Both the position numbers and the translations under genes were made by a program. Positions 33,087 through 42,164 of a stretch of DNA of 64,000 nucleotides are shown here, piece after piece (positions within the stretch are counted from its first letter, which is position 1; each line of letters starts with the position of its first letter). The notes below the pieces were generated by a model that was given only the letters and a program-made list of their open reading frames with translations, was not told the origin of the DNA and did no database searches. This DNA is from Abiotrophia sp. HMSC24B09 (lineage in GTDB: Bacteria > Bacillota > Bacilli > Lactobacillales > Aerococcaceae), in the NCBI RefSeq assembly GCF_001815865.1, contig NZ_KV822213.1, positions 73,157 to 137,156 of the forward strand, in the 5' to 3' direction.

Positions 33087-35729
33087 ATGACCCAGCGCAA
33101 AATTTTACTGATTGATGGAAGCAGTTTGGCCTATCGGGCCTTCTTCTCCATTTTGGATATCGAACGATTCAAGAATAAGGCAGGCCTACATACTAATGCC
33201 TTGTTTAGCTTTAACCGCATGCTGGATGGGGTTTTAGACCAATTTAAGCCCACCCATGTCTTGGTGGCGTTCGATAAATCTGGTCATACCTTTCGGACGG
33301 AACAATACCCAGAATATAAGGCAGGACGCCAAAAAACACCGGGCGAGTTCCGCGAACAACTGCCTTATTTCCGGGTGCTCTTGGATGCCTATGGCATCAA
33401 GTACTACGAATTACTCCACTATGAAGCGGACGATATCCTAGGCACCCTGGCTAAGGTGGCAGATCCAGACGACCAGGTCATGATTGTGTCGGGGGACAAG
33501 GACTTAACCCAATTAGCCAGCGACCAGGTGACAGTCTATATCACCAAAAAAGGCGTAAGCGAGCTAGAGCCTTACACGCCAGCCAGCATTTGGGACAAGT
33601 ACCAGCTGACGCCTGAACAGATTATTGACCTCAAGGGACTGATGGGCGATAGCTCGGATAATTATCCGGGCATTGAGCGGGTAGGGGAGAAGACCGCCCT
33701 TAAGTTGCTCCATCAATTTGGGACGGTCGAAGGCCTCTATCAAGGCCTGGATCAACTCAAGCCTTCCAAGATGAAGGAAAACATTATCCGCGACGAAGCT
33801 AATGCCCGCCTCAGTAAGTCACTGGCCCGCATTGTCCAAGATGCGCCACTGGAAATCACCCTCGATGATTGCCAACTGGGACAACGTGACCTAGCTCAAT
33901 TAAGTGAATTTTATGTCCAAATGGATTTCCGTAGCTTCCTAGCCCAGCTGCATCAAGGAGCAGAAGTCGTCGCTAGTCAAGAAACGACTCGCTATCCTGT
34001 TACCTGGTTGGAGTCAATTGAAGATGACCATGTCAAGGCAGCTGGTGCCTTCTATCTGGAGACGCTCAGCGAGAATTATCACTTTGCACCAGTCTTGGCG
34101 GTAGCATGGACCCAAGGCGACCAGGCTTATGCCACAAGTGGCCAAGTCGCCTTTGCTAGCTCAGCCTTCAGAAAATGGTTAGAAGATGGGGATCTTCCTA
34201 AGATCAGCGCAGACCTCAAGCGAGACAGCATCTTGCTGGACCATCAAGGCCTGACACTGGCGGGTGTGACCTTCGACGTGGGCTTGGCGGCCTATCTGGT
34301 TGATGTCGAGAAGATTAAGGATCTAACTAGCCTGGCCACCTATCTAGACTTGGGCATCCAAGTCCAGTTGGATGAAGTAGTCTATGGCAAGGGTGTCAAA
34401 CAAGCTCTGCCAGACAATGAGCGTTTGGCTCAACACTTGGCCGACAAGGTTTCACTTTTGGACCAGGCCGTAGCTCCCTTGACCCAACAACTGGATGATC
34501 TGGGCATGACTCAGCTCTACCAAGACATGGAATTCCCCCTAGCTCAAGTCTTGACGGATATGGAGAAAAGAGGGGTAGCGGTTGATGTGGACACTCTGGA
34601 TCAGATGAATGACTTGCTCTTAGCACGCTTAGAAGAATTAGAGGCCGAAATTCAAACATTAGCAGGACAAGCCTTCAATCCTAATTCGCCTAAACAGTTG
34701 GGTGAAATCCTCTTCGAACGCTTAGGCTTGCCGGTCATTAAGAAGACCAAGACCGGCTACTCGACAGCAGCCGATGTCCTAGAAAAACTCAAGGACGCCC
34801 ATCCCATTGTGGCAGCTCTACTGACCTATCGCCAGCTAGCTAAGCTTCAGGGAACCTATTTGGCTGGCTTGCCTAAGTTTATTCAAGCCGATGGCAAGAT
34901 TCACACCCGCTTCGTCCAAACCCTGACCCAGACCGGTCGCTTATCCAGTGCGGATCCTAACTTGCAGAATATTCCCATTCGGATGGAAGAAGGTCGCAAG
35001 ATTCGTCAGGCCTTTGTGCCGTCTGAACCAGGCTGGCAACTTTTTGGCGCCGACTATTCGCAAATCGAGTTGCGGGTGCTGGCCCATATTTCAGGTGATC
35101 CGCACATGAAGCAAGCCTTCTTGGAGGGGCAAGACATCCATGCGGCGACTGCACGACGAGTCTTTGGCCTTTCGGATGATGCGGTGGTGGACAGTGACAT
35201 GCGGCGCCAAGCCAAGGCGGTTAACTTTGGGATTGTCTATGGTATTAGTGACTACGGCCTGTCCCAGAACTTGGACATGCCGCGTAAGGAAGCCAAAGCC
35301 TTTATCGACCGCTACTTGGCCGAATATCCAGGTATCTCGACCTTTATGCAGGAGATTGTGGCTCAAGCCAAGAAAGATGGCTATGTCAGCACCTTGTGGG
35401 GCCGGCGACGTGCCTTACCAGATATCTATTCCAGCAACTTTAACCTGCGTTCCTTTGCAGAGCGGACGGCCATGAATACGCCAATTCAAGGAACAGCCGC
35501 CGATATTATTAAGGTAGCCATGGTGGCCTTAGACCAGGCCATTCGTCAACGCGGCCTCCAGGCGCGTCTGCTCTTACAGGTGCACGATGAGTTGATTTTA
35601 GAAGCACCTCAAGACGAAATCGCCATTTTAGAAGACTTGGTACCGGAAGTTATGGAGGGCGCTGTTAGCCTATCAGTACCACTCAAGGTAGAGGCAGCCA
35701 GTGGTAGCAACTGGTATCAACTAAAATAA
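33087..35729 (+). CDS. polA: DNA polymerase I
   Basis: The 880-residue enzyme has a 5'-3' exonuclease domain (about 1-290; YEADDILGTL, SGDKDLTQLA), a 3'-5' exonuclease-like domain (about 300-470) and a polymerase domain (about 480-880). Polymerase motifs are A DYSQIELRVLAHISGD, B RRQAKAVNFGIVYG and C QVHDELILEA. In the middle domain the expected D-x-E metal motif reads YLE, so proofreading is probably lost, as in many Firmicutes. It starts the polA-mutM-coaE-nrdR-dnaB-dnaI block. Confidence 0.97.
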   Translation: MTQRKILLIDGSSLAYRAFFSILDIERFKNKAGLHTNALFSFNRMLDGVLDQFKPTHVLVAFDKSGHTFRTEQYPEYKAGRQKTPGEFREQLPYFRVLLDAYGIKYYELLHYEADDILGTLAKVADPDDQVMIVSGDKDLTQLASDQVTVYITKKGVSELEPYTPASIWDKYQLTPEQIIDLKGLMGDSSDNYPGIERVGEKTALKLLHQFGTVEGLYQGLDQLKPSKMKENIIRDEANARLSKSLARIVQDAPLEITLDDCQLGQRDLAQLSEFYVQMDFRSFLAQLHQGAEVVASQETTRYPVTWLESIEDDHVKAAGAFYLETLSENYHFAPVLAVAWTQGDQAYATSGQVAFASSAFRKWLEDGDLPKISADLKRDSILLDHQGLTLAGVTFDVGLAAYLVDVEKIKDLTSLATYLDLGIQVQLDEVVYGKGVKQALPDNERLAQHLADKVSLLDQAVAPLTQQLDDLGMTQLYQDMEFPLAQVLTDMEKRGVAVDVDTLDQMNDLLLARLEELEAEIQTLAGQAFNPNSPKQLGEILFERLGLPVIKKTKTGYSTAADVLEKLKDAHPIVAALLTYRQLAKLQGTYLAGLPKFIQADGKIHTRFVQTLTQTGRLSSADPNLQNIPIRMEEGRKIRQAFVPSEPGWQLFGADYSQIELRVLAHISGDPHMKQAFLEGQDIHAATARRVFGLSDDAVVDSDMRRQAKAVNFGIVYGISDYGLSQNLDMPRKEAKAFIDRYLAEYPGISTFMQEIVAQAKKDGYVSTLWGRRRALPDIYSSNFNLRSFAERTAMNTPIQGTAADIIKVAMVALDQAIRQRGLQARLLLQVHDELILEAPQDEIAILEDLVPEVMEGAVSLSVPLKVEAASGSNWYQLK

Positions 35730-35773
35730 GGCCTAGGCTCCTTAGAGAGCCCGGCCTAGAAAGGAAGTGACTT

Positions 35774-36652
35774 ATGCCAGAATTACCCGAAGTAGAAACG
35801 GTACGGCGTGGCCTGACTAGTTTGATTGAGGGCAAGACCATTGCGGAGGTTCAAGTTTTCTGGCCTAAGCTAATTGACTTAAGGCCCCAAGAGACATTGG
35901 CTCAGTGGCAAGACTACTTGCGAGGTCAGACCATCCAAGCAGTGGGGCGGCGGGGCAAGTACTTATGGCTGGATTTTGGTTCTCAGGTGCTAGTTTTTCA
36001 TTTGCGAATGGAAGGTAAGTGCCATGTCTACCCACCAGGTCAGGAGCCTAAGACCAAGCCCAAACATGTGCATCTGATCATGACTTTTAAGGACGGCAGT
36101 CATTTCCATTATGAAGATGTCCGCAAGTTTGGACGTTTCTCTTATATGGCCAAGGACCAATTAGAAAGCTATTTTGCCAGCAAGAAGTTAGGACCCGAGC
36201 CTACTCAAGAAGCCTTTGACTTGGCTCATTTTCGGGCTCAGTTAGCGTCTTCTAAACGGGCACTTAAGCCCCTCTTGCTGGACCAGACCCTGGTGGCTGG
36301 TTTAGGCAATATTTATGTGGATGAAGTCTGCTTTAAGGCGCGGATTCATCCGCAAAGACCGGCCTGCGACCTTACCGTCCATGAGGTCAAACGCCTGCAT
36401 GCCGCTATTATTGAGATTTTGGCGGCGGCGGTGCTGGCGGGGGGTTCTACCATTCGGACCTATCGCAATTCCTTGGGAGCAGCGGGAACCTATCAGGAGT
36501 CCTTGGCAGTCTATGGCCGAGTAGATGAGCCCTGTGAACGTTGTGGCCGCCTAATCCATAAGGTCCAATTGGGCGGAAGAGGGACCCATTTCTGCCCTCA
36601 TTGTCAATCAGCCCGCCTCAAGCATCCGCTAGGAGGGAAATGCCATGCTTAG
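35774..36652 (+). CDS. mutM: Formamidopyrimidine-DNA glycosylase
   Basis: MutM removes oxidised purines such as 8-oxoguanine. The 292-residue protein starts PELPEVETVRRGL with the catalytic Pro2/Glu3. It has the H2TH segment around LVAGLGNIYVDEVCF and a C-terminal zinc finger CERCGRLI...CPHCQ. It overlaps coaE by 8 bp. Confidence 0.96.
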   Translation: MPELPEVETVRRGLTSLIEGKTIAEVQVFWPKLIDLRPQETLAQWQDYLRGQTIQAVGRRGKYLWLDFGSQVLVFHLRMEGKCHVYPPGQEPKTKPKHVHLIMTFKDGSHFHYEDVRKFGRFSYMAKDQLESYFASKKLGPEPTQEAFDLAHFRAQLASSKRALKPLLLDQTLVAGLGNIYVDEVCFKARIHPQRPACDLTVHEVKRLHAAIIEILAAAVLAGGSTIRTYRNSLGAAGTYQESLAVYGRVDEPCERCGRLIHKVQLGGRGTHFCPHCQSARLKHPLGGKCHA

Positions 36653-37232
36653 AATTGGTTTAACAGGAGGGATTGCCACGGGTAAATCCACCGTGTCTAA
36701 CTACTTGAAGGAACTTGCCTATCCACTTGTCGATGCGGATGTAATAGCCCGTCAGCTAGTGGCACCTGGCCAAGAGGGCCTGGAGCGCTTGGTGGTGCGA
36801 TTTGGTAGGGGAATTCTTCATGAGTCAGGTGCCCTTAACCGCCAAGTCTTTGGTCAGCGTCTCTTCGGAGATGCCCGGTTGCGCCAGGAGGTGGATCAGC
36901 TTTTGCATCCACTCATTTATGAGGCCTTGGAGGCGGAGAGTCAGCGTCTGGCCCAAGCGGGAGCACAGCTTGCCTTTTTCGATATCCCCTTACTCTATGA
37001 GACAGGCTATGACCAAAAAATGGATCAGGTCTGGGTGGTTTATCTGCCTCATGACTTACAAGTCGAGCGGCTAATGGCCCGTAATGGCTGGAGCCAGGAC
37101 CAAGCGGAGGCAGCCATTGCCAGCCAGGCATCTATTGAAACCAAACGCCAACGTGCAGATCTAGTCATCGATAATCAGGGAACCTTAGCGGCGACCTTTG
37201 CCCAGGTAGATCAGGCTTTAAGCCGTCTCTAG
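36645..37232 (+). CDS. coaE: Dephospho-CoA kinase
   Basis: CoaE performs the last step of coenzyme A synthesis. The 195-residue protein has the P-loop GLTGGIATGKST and the acidic DADVIARQLV, with FFDIPLLYE in the lid region. It overlaps mutM at its start, the usual Firmicute pairing. Confidence 0.95.
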   Translation: MLRIGLTGGIATGKSTVSNYLKELAYPLVDADVIARQLVAPGQEGLERLVVRFGRGILHESGALNRQVFGQRLFGDARLRQEVDQLLHPLIYEALEAESQRLAQAGAQLAFFDIPLLYETGYDQKMDQVWVVYLPHDLQVERLMARNGWSQDQAEAAIASQASIETKRQRADLVIDNQGTLAATFAQVDQALSRL

Positions 37233-37233
37233 C

Positions 37234-37262
37234 TTGTTCCTCTGATAAGAATTCGTTATAAT
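37234..37262 (+). promoter_or_regulatory. Promoter of nrdR-dnaB-dnaI
   Basis: TTGTTC (37234-37239), 17 bp spacer, TATAAT (37257-37262), just after the coaE stop. Confidence 0.75.
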
Positions 37263-37309
37263 AGAAGGGAAAAGCGCCATCTGGCGCCAGAAGATAAGGA
37301 GGGAACCCT

Positions 37310-37786
37310 ATGGAATGTCCAAAATGCCATCACCAAAACTCCAAAGTTAATGACTCCCGGCCAGCTGATGGTGGGGCGGCAATCCGGCGGCGGCGGGAAT
37401 GCCTCAACTGCAAACATCGTTTCTCTACCTATGAACGGATCGAACAGATTCCCTTGTTGGTCATTAAGCGTGACGGTACCCGGGAAGAATTCAGCCAAGA
37501 GAAGCTATTGCGCGGGATTGTGCGTTCAGCTGAAAAACGGCCTATTACCATGGAACAAATGCAGGCTTTGGCTCAACAAGTCGAAAACAAGATTCGTGAA
37601 ATTACCGACCAGGAAATTGAGTCAGAACAAATTGGGGAATTTGTGATTCCACTCTTGATGGAATTAGATGAAGTGGCTTATATTCGCTTTGCCAGTGTCT
37701 ATCGTCAATTCCATTCGCGTGAGAGTTTCTTAAAGGAACTCCAAGCCCTGCAAGATCGTTTAAGCGAGAAAAACGATAAGAAATAA
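37310..37786 (+). CDS. nrdR: Transcriptional repressor NrdR
   Basis: NrdR senses dATP/ATP and represses ribonucleotide reductase genes. The 158-residue protein has a zinc ribbon (CPKC and CLNC), an RRRREC segment for DNA contact and an ATP-cone domain from about residue 49. Likely targets are in this window: NrdR-like boxes lie before nrdIEF at 43603 and 43677. It sits before dnaB and dnaI, a standard arrangement linking dNTP control to replication start. Confidence 0.97.
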   Translation: MECPKCHHQNSKVNDSRPADGGAAIRRRRECLNCKHRFSTYERIEQIPLLVIKRDGTREEFSQEKLLRGIVRSAEKRPITMEQMQALAQQVENKIREITDQEIESEQIGEFVIPLLMELDEVAYIRFASVYRQFHSRESFLKELQALQDRLSEKNDKK

Positions 37787-37819
37787 GCCAAGCGTCAATT
37801 TTAGAAAGGAGGTCCCATC

Positions 37820-39286
37820 ATGTTAAGTCCCTTACAGCCCTTTCGGGTTCGGCAGCAAGCGCCCTTGTCCCAGCTACAGCAGGTGACCCTGCGCCAATGC
37901 TATCAGCCTGTTATCGGCACGGTGGGGCTAGCCTTCTATCTGTCTTTAACGGATTACGCAGGAGCGGACGGTACCTGGAGCCCGGCGGTCATGCATGCTA
38001 GTCTGATTGATCAACTGCAAGTTTCGCCGGCCGACTTAAATCAAGCCCGCGGTTACTTGGAGGCCTTGGGCTTACTCAAATCCTATCAACCTAAAAAGGT
38101 CCAGGGTAATGTCCAGACTCAATTAGTGTCCTATGAAGTCATAGCGCCACTTGAGGTGGGGAGCTTCTTGCAGCACCCCCTTTATGCGGCTCTGCTGATG
38201 AATAAGATTGGGGATCAAGCCTTCTATCGCTTGATGCGCCGCTTTGAATGGGAAGAAATGGACGCCAGCGAGTATGTGGAAGTAACCCAGTCCTTCAGTC
38301 AGGTCTTCGACTATCCATCAGACCAAGCTATCAAAGACGCTCAGAACCAGGATGCTTTATCTGGCTCCTACCGTCAGCAGACCGCCCCTAATCCAGCAGA
38401 AGCCAGCTTGGACCAAGAGAGTCAGGATAGTTTCCGTTATGGTCAGGTTCTGGATATACTAGAAGCGGCTCAAGTCAATAGCCGACTCTTCACGCGGGAA
38501 CTGCGCCAGCAAATGGCTAGTCTCCATCAAGTCTATGGCTTTAACGAGGAGCAAGTGGCGACAGTCATTAAATTGGCCTACCAAGACCAGACGCAACAAA
38601 TTGCCATGGATCAATTACCGAGTCTGGCTAAGCGTTATAAGGCTAGCCTAAGCAGCAAGGAATCGGCTGCTAACCAGGCAGGCCAGCTCAAAGACCAGAT
38701 TCAAGCTCGTGCGCAAACCTTGCGGGAACAAGGCCAATATAGCAATAATCAGGCACAAATTATTGCCACGGCGGAGATTTTGCCACCGCTAGCCTTTCTC
38801 AAACAAGTCAAGCAAGCTAAGGGTGGCATCCGGAGCGACCAAGAAGGCTATAACCTAGAAGCTGCTTTGGATAAGGTTAAATTGTCGCCTGCCATTGTCA
38901 ACCTAGCTGTCTATTACCTCTTGGTCATGGAAGGGCGCGACCACCTTTACAAGTCTAATTTCGAAAAATTACTGGATGAATGGCAGCAAAAGGGGATTAA
39001 AGAAGTCCACCAAGTCTTTCGCTATATCGAAGACAAGCGCCAGGCCCAAGCCAAGAAGTCTAGCCAGGAGTCGGGACGTCCTTATGGCCGGACCCACAAG
39101 GGGGCTGGCGCCCAACAGCGTCAAGAAGTGGTGCCTTCGTGGTTAGCCAAGCAACGCCAAGAAGGCCAAGATTCAGGGCAGGTTTCAAGTCAAGCCCAGC
39201 CTGATGCTAGCCCAACTGCTAGTCAAGCCACCCAGACCTTCGTCAATCCATTTAAGAAAGGGTCAGCCCAGGAGCTAGACCACTAG
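37820..39286 (+). CDS. dnaB: Replication initiation/membrane attachment protein DnaB (Firmicute type)
   Basis: The 488-residue protein is the Bacillus-type DnaB helicase co-loader, not the replicative helicase. It has an N-terminal winged-helix region, a central Gln-rich linker (about 185-300) and a DnaD-like C-terminal domain with VNLAVYYLLV and KSNFEKLLDEWQQKGI. The tail is Gln/Ser-rich. It works with DnaD and DnaI at oriC and restart sites. dnaI follows after 12 bp. Confidence 0.9.
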   Translation: MLSPLQPFRVRQQAPLSQLQQVTLRQCYQPVIGTVGLAFYLSLTDYAGADGTWSPAVMHASLIDQLQVSPADLNQARGYLEALGLLKSYQPKKVQGNVQTQLVSYEVIAPLEVGSFLQHPLYAALLMNKIGDQAFYRLMRRFEWEEMDASEYVEVTQSFSQVFDYPSDQAIKDAQNQDALSGSYRQQTAPNPAEASLDQESQDSFRYGQVLDILEAAQVNSRLFTRELRQQMASLHQVYGFNEEQVATVIKLAYQDQTQQIAMDQLPSLAKRYKASLSSKESAANQAGQLKDQIQARAQTLREQGQYSNNQAQIIATAEILPPLAFLKQVKQAKGGIRSDQEGYNLEAALDKVKLSPAIVNLAVYYLLVMEGRDHLYKSNFEKLLDEWQQKGIKEVHQVFRYIEDKRQAQAKKSSQESGRPYGRTHKGAGAQQRQEVVPSWLAKQRQEGQDSGQVSSQAQPDASPTASQATQTFVNPFKKGSAQELDH

Positions 39287-39298
39287 AGGAGGAATCTT

Positions 39299-40237
39299 AT
39301 GGAGACAATCCAAGACGTCATGCGTCAGATTATGAACCAGCCCCATCTGCAAGAAATTTATGAGCAGGCAGTGGCCTTGGTCCGCCAGGATGAAGCCATT
39401 CAAGCCTTCCTCCAAGAACATCAGGCAGAATTAAGTGGGGAAATGATTCAAAATTCCCTGTCCAAACTCAATGAGTTTCGCCTAGAACGTCGGGCTATTG
39501 AAGCAGGACAGGCAGGGACCAACCCAGGCTACCAGCCGGAATTATTCATTAACCATAATTTTATTGATGTCCGCTACAAACCAACCACCGATTACTTGGC
39601 CAGCCTCAAGGCCCGTCGCCAAGCCGCTAATTTAGATAACCGCATGATGGCAGATGATGTCCGCCAGGCTCATTTGGCTGATTACATCATTGATTCGCCA
39701 GAACGTCAGGCCTTAATCAATGCGGTGACGCAATTTATGCAGACCTATCACCAAGATCCTAAATCTGCACAAGGTCTCTATATTACGGGGCCTTATGGGG
39801 TGGGTAAGACCTATTTATTGGGGGCTTTGGCCAATCATTTGGTGGAAGAAGAGGGCGCAACGGTGACTTTCTTACACTTCCCGACCTTTGCTTCTGATAT
39901 GCGGGCTTCTATTCGGGACAATAGCACCCAAGCCAACTTGGATAAGGTCAAGCAGGTGGATGTCTTAATGCTAGATGACATGGGCGCCGAGTCTGATCCG
40001 TCGGGCTGGGTGCGAGACGAAGTCTTGGCCATTATTCTAGAGTATCGTATGCGGGAATCGTTACCGACTTTCTTCACTTCCAACTTCTCTCTCAAAGAAT
40101 ACGAAGAAGTCCTGACCTACAACCAAAAAGGCATTAGCCTAGCCAAGGCAGGCCGTATCATGGAGCGGGTTCGTTACCTAGCGCGTGAAATCACCCTCGA
40201 TGGACCAAACCGCCGGCAACTCAAACGGCAAGGATAA
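39299..40237 (+). CDS. dnaI: Primosomal helicase loader DnaI
   Basis: The 312-residue AAA+ protein loads the replicative helicase. It has a short N-terminal helicase-binding region, then Walker A GPYGVGKTYLLG, Walker B VLMLDDMGAE, and sensor segments TFFTSNFS and RIMERVRYLA. It is directly after dnaB, as in other Firmicutes. Confidence 0.95.
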   Translation: METIQDVMRQIMNQPHLQEIYEQAVALVRQDEAIQAFLQEHQAELSGEMIQNSLSKLNEFRLERRAIEAGQAGTNPGYQPELFINHNFIDVRYKPTTDYLASLKARRQAANLDNRMMADDVRQAHLADYIIDSPERQALINAVTQFMQTYHQDPKSAQGLYITGPYGVGKTYLLGALANHLVEEEGATVTFLHFPTFASDMRASIRDNSTQANLDKVKQVDVLMLDDMGAESDPSGWVRDEVLAIILEYRMRESLPTFFTSNFSLKEYEEVLTYNQKGISLAKAGRIMERVRYLAREITLDGPNRRQLKRQG

Positions 40238-40248
40238 GGAGTAAAGCA

Positions 40249-40455
40249 ATGAATCAACCAGAACCTAATGAATTGACCAAGCGTTATCGGATGACCCGCT
40301 TCCTTATGGTCATCGTCTTGGCTGTCCAACTATTTGTCCTGGCAGCCTACTACTTCAAGGAAAAGCAAACGGTCTTAGCCTTTCCGATGATTGTTAACAG
40401 CCTTTTCTTGGCTTTGGCCTTGACCCATTTGCGACATATTAAGCCTCGCGATTAA
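40249..40455 (+). CDS. Small two-helix membrane protein, unknown
   Basis: The 68-residue protein has a basic N-terminus, two hydrophobic helices (about 15-35 and 42-60) and a basic tail. It follows dnaI by 11 bp with a GGAGTAAAGCA-type ribosome site and precedes the operon terminator. I do not recognise a family. Confidence 0.65.
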   Translation: MNQPEPNELTKRYRMTRFLMVIVLAVQLFVLAAYYFKEKQTVLAFPMIVNSLFLALALTHLRHIKPRD

Positions 40456-40472
40456 GCCAATCAATTCTTTTT

Positions 40473-40502
40473 AGCCTTGTTCTGCTTGAACTGGGCTTTT
40501 TT
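40473..40502 (+). terminator. Terminator after the dnaI operon
   Basis: AGCCTTGTTC pairs with GAACTGGGCT (one mismatch, one G-T) across TGCTT, followed by TTTTT. Confidence 0.7.
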
Positions 40503-40516
40503 CTTATGTTCAGGGC

Positions 40517-40545
40517 TTGTCTGATGGACTCAAGTTACATACAAT
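40517..40545 (+). promoter_or_regulatory. Promoter of the EIIA gene
   Basis: TTGTCT (40517-40522), 17 bp spacer, TACAAT (40540-40545). Confidence 0.7.
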
Positions 40546-40577
40546 AGAAGTAAGAAAAAGCAAGGAGTGGATGTCAG

Positions 40578-40976
40578 ATGAAGGTCTTGGTGACAGGGCA
40601 TGGGGGCTTTGCCTCCGGCATGGCGGCAGCCAGTAGGATGATTGTTGGTGACCAGGAGCTTATCGACTGGTTGCCTTTTGAGGAAGGCACCAATCTCAGT
40701 GACTACCAAGCTCAAATCGCTGCCAGTGTCGAGAGGCATGGGGAAGAAGGTTTGTTGCTTTTAACAGATTTTAAAGGTGGCACCCCCTTTAATGTCAGCA
40801 TGTTGCTGTCTCAGGGGCATCCACAAGTCGCGGTCCTGGCAGGAACGAATTTGGCTATGATTTTAGAGGCCATTGACCAAGCATCCACAGCAAGTTCAGT
40901 GACTGACCTGGCGGATCACTTAGTGGTCATAGGACGCCAAGGTCTGCTTAGGGGGATTCTGCAGGCACGGGACTAG
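40578..40976 (+). CDS. Lone PTS mannose-family EIIA domain protein
   Basis: The 132-residue protein fits EIIA of the mannose/fructose/sorbose PTS class: VTGHGGFASGM with the phospho-accepting His near residue 9, then LTDFKGGTPFNVS. No EIIB, EIIC or EIID genes are adjacent, so it either serves a distant system or has a regulatory role. It has its own promoter and a hairpin terminator downstream. Confidence 0.88.
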   Translation: MKVLVTGHGGFASGMAAASRMIVGDQELIDWLPFEEGTNLSDYQAQIAASVERHGEEGLLLLTDFKGGTPFNVSMLLSQGHPQVAVLAGTNLAMILEAIDQASTASSVTDLADHLVVIGRQGLLRGILQARD

Positions 40977-41051
40977 GATTCCTTATCATGCGCGACCTCA
41001 ATTGCCTAAATTTATTTCCTAGTAAATTCATAGTAATTTCCTAAAAAAATA

Positions 41052-41082
41052 CCTGCTTTTAGTCGCAAGAGCAGGTTATTTT
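41052..41082 (+). terminator. Terminator between EIIA and lacI-type genes
   Basis: CCTGCTTTT pairs with AAGAGCAGG (one G-T) across AGTCGC, followed by TTATTTT. Confidence 0.65.
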
Positions 41083-41126
41083 AGTGTATAATAGGGAAGA
41101 ATACACTGGCAAATCGATGGAGAGGA

Positions 41127-42089
41127 GTGGACATTATCGCAACGCTGAAAGACGTGGCCAAGAAGGCCAATGTCTCTAAAATGACGGTCTCTCGAGTAAT
41201 CAATCACCCCCAACTGGTGACGGATGAACTCAAGCAATTGGTCTATCAGGCCATGGAAGAACTCAATTATCGACCTAATATGGCGGCCAAGGCTCTAGCT
41301 CAGAACCGGACCCTGATTGTTAAGGTCTTGATTCTGGAAGAAATGGACGCGACAGAGCCTTATTATATGAACCTCTTATCTGGGATTGCCAAAGGTTTAG
41401 ATAAGTACCAATACTCCCTCCAACTCATGACGGAGAACACCATTGATACGGGGAATAGTGATGGTTATATTATCACCGGCATGCGAGAGTCCGATTATGA
41501 ATGGATTCGCAAAATCGACAAGCCGCTTATTCTCTACGGGGAGAATACCTACGGGGTGCCTTTTGTTGATTCTGATAACCGGCAGGCTGAATTTAAGGCC
41601 ACCGAGTATGCCTTTAAAAAAGGTTACGACCACATTATCTTTGTCGGGATTGACGTGCCGGAATACTTCGAGCGCCAGCGGGAGCAAGGCTATCAAGACG
41701 CTCTGGCGCAACATCCAGATCACACGGCACAAATTCACCGCATTCGGAATTCCTCGACCGCGGCAGCAGAATTGGTTGAGCGTCTGGACGCGCATTTGGA
41801 ACCTAACACATGCTTCGTTTGTGCCTCAGATCGCATTGCCTTAGGCATTCAGCGGGGGCTCAAGTCACTGGGAAGAACCATGCCGGACGATGTTGGGGTT
41901 ATTGGCTTTGATGGGGTCTTCTTAGACCAGATTGCTAGCCCGCAGCTGACGACTGTGAAGCAGAAAGTCTTGGACATGGGGATTGCCTGTGTGGAACAGC
42001 TCATGCGCTTAATTGAAGGAGAAAGCCTCAAGGAAACGGCTTGTTACTTTGAAGCAGATTTGGTGGAAAGAGGGTCTACTAGATTGTAG
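41127..42089 (+). CDS. LacI/GalR family transcriptional regulator
   Basis: The 320-residue protein has an N-terminal helix-turn-helix with the hinge (TLKDVAKKANVSKMTVSRVI) and a periplasmic-binding-like sugar domain ending VGVIGFDG and TTVKQKV. The effector is unknown. The annotated GTG (41127) overlaps its own Shine-Dalgarno (GGAGAGGAG, 41119-41127). The in-frame ATC at 41136 is 8 bp away and would give the classic M-A-T-L-K-D-V start, so a rare ATC or ATT start is likely. A TATAAT at 41097-41102 is the probable -10. Confidence 0.9.
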   Translation: MDIIATLKDVAKKANVSKMTVSRVINHPQLVTDELKQLVYQAMEELNYRPNMAAKALAQNRTLIVKVLILEEMDATEPYYMNLLSGIAKGLDKYQYSLQLMTENTIDTGNSDGYIITGMRESDYEWIRKIDKPLILYGENTYGVPFVDSDNRQAEFKATEYAFKKGYDHIIFVGIDVPEYFERQREQGYQDALAQHPDHTAQIHRIRNSSTAAAELVERLDAHLEPNTCFVCASDRIALGIQRGLKSLGRTMPDDVGVIGFDGVFLDQIASPQLTTVKQKVLDMGIACVEQLMRLIEGESLKETACYFEADLVERGSTRL

Positions 42090-42164
42090 GTTGCTTTACT
42101 TCCTATTTAGCTAGTGACATGATAAACTAAGAATCATAAGTAGATAGAGGGGGATATATAAACT

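Noticed and set aside
35091..35475. Overlapping open frames on both strands inside polA
   Set aside because: They lie inside the conserved polymerase domain and have no ribosome sites; shadows of polA.
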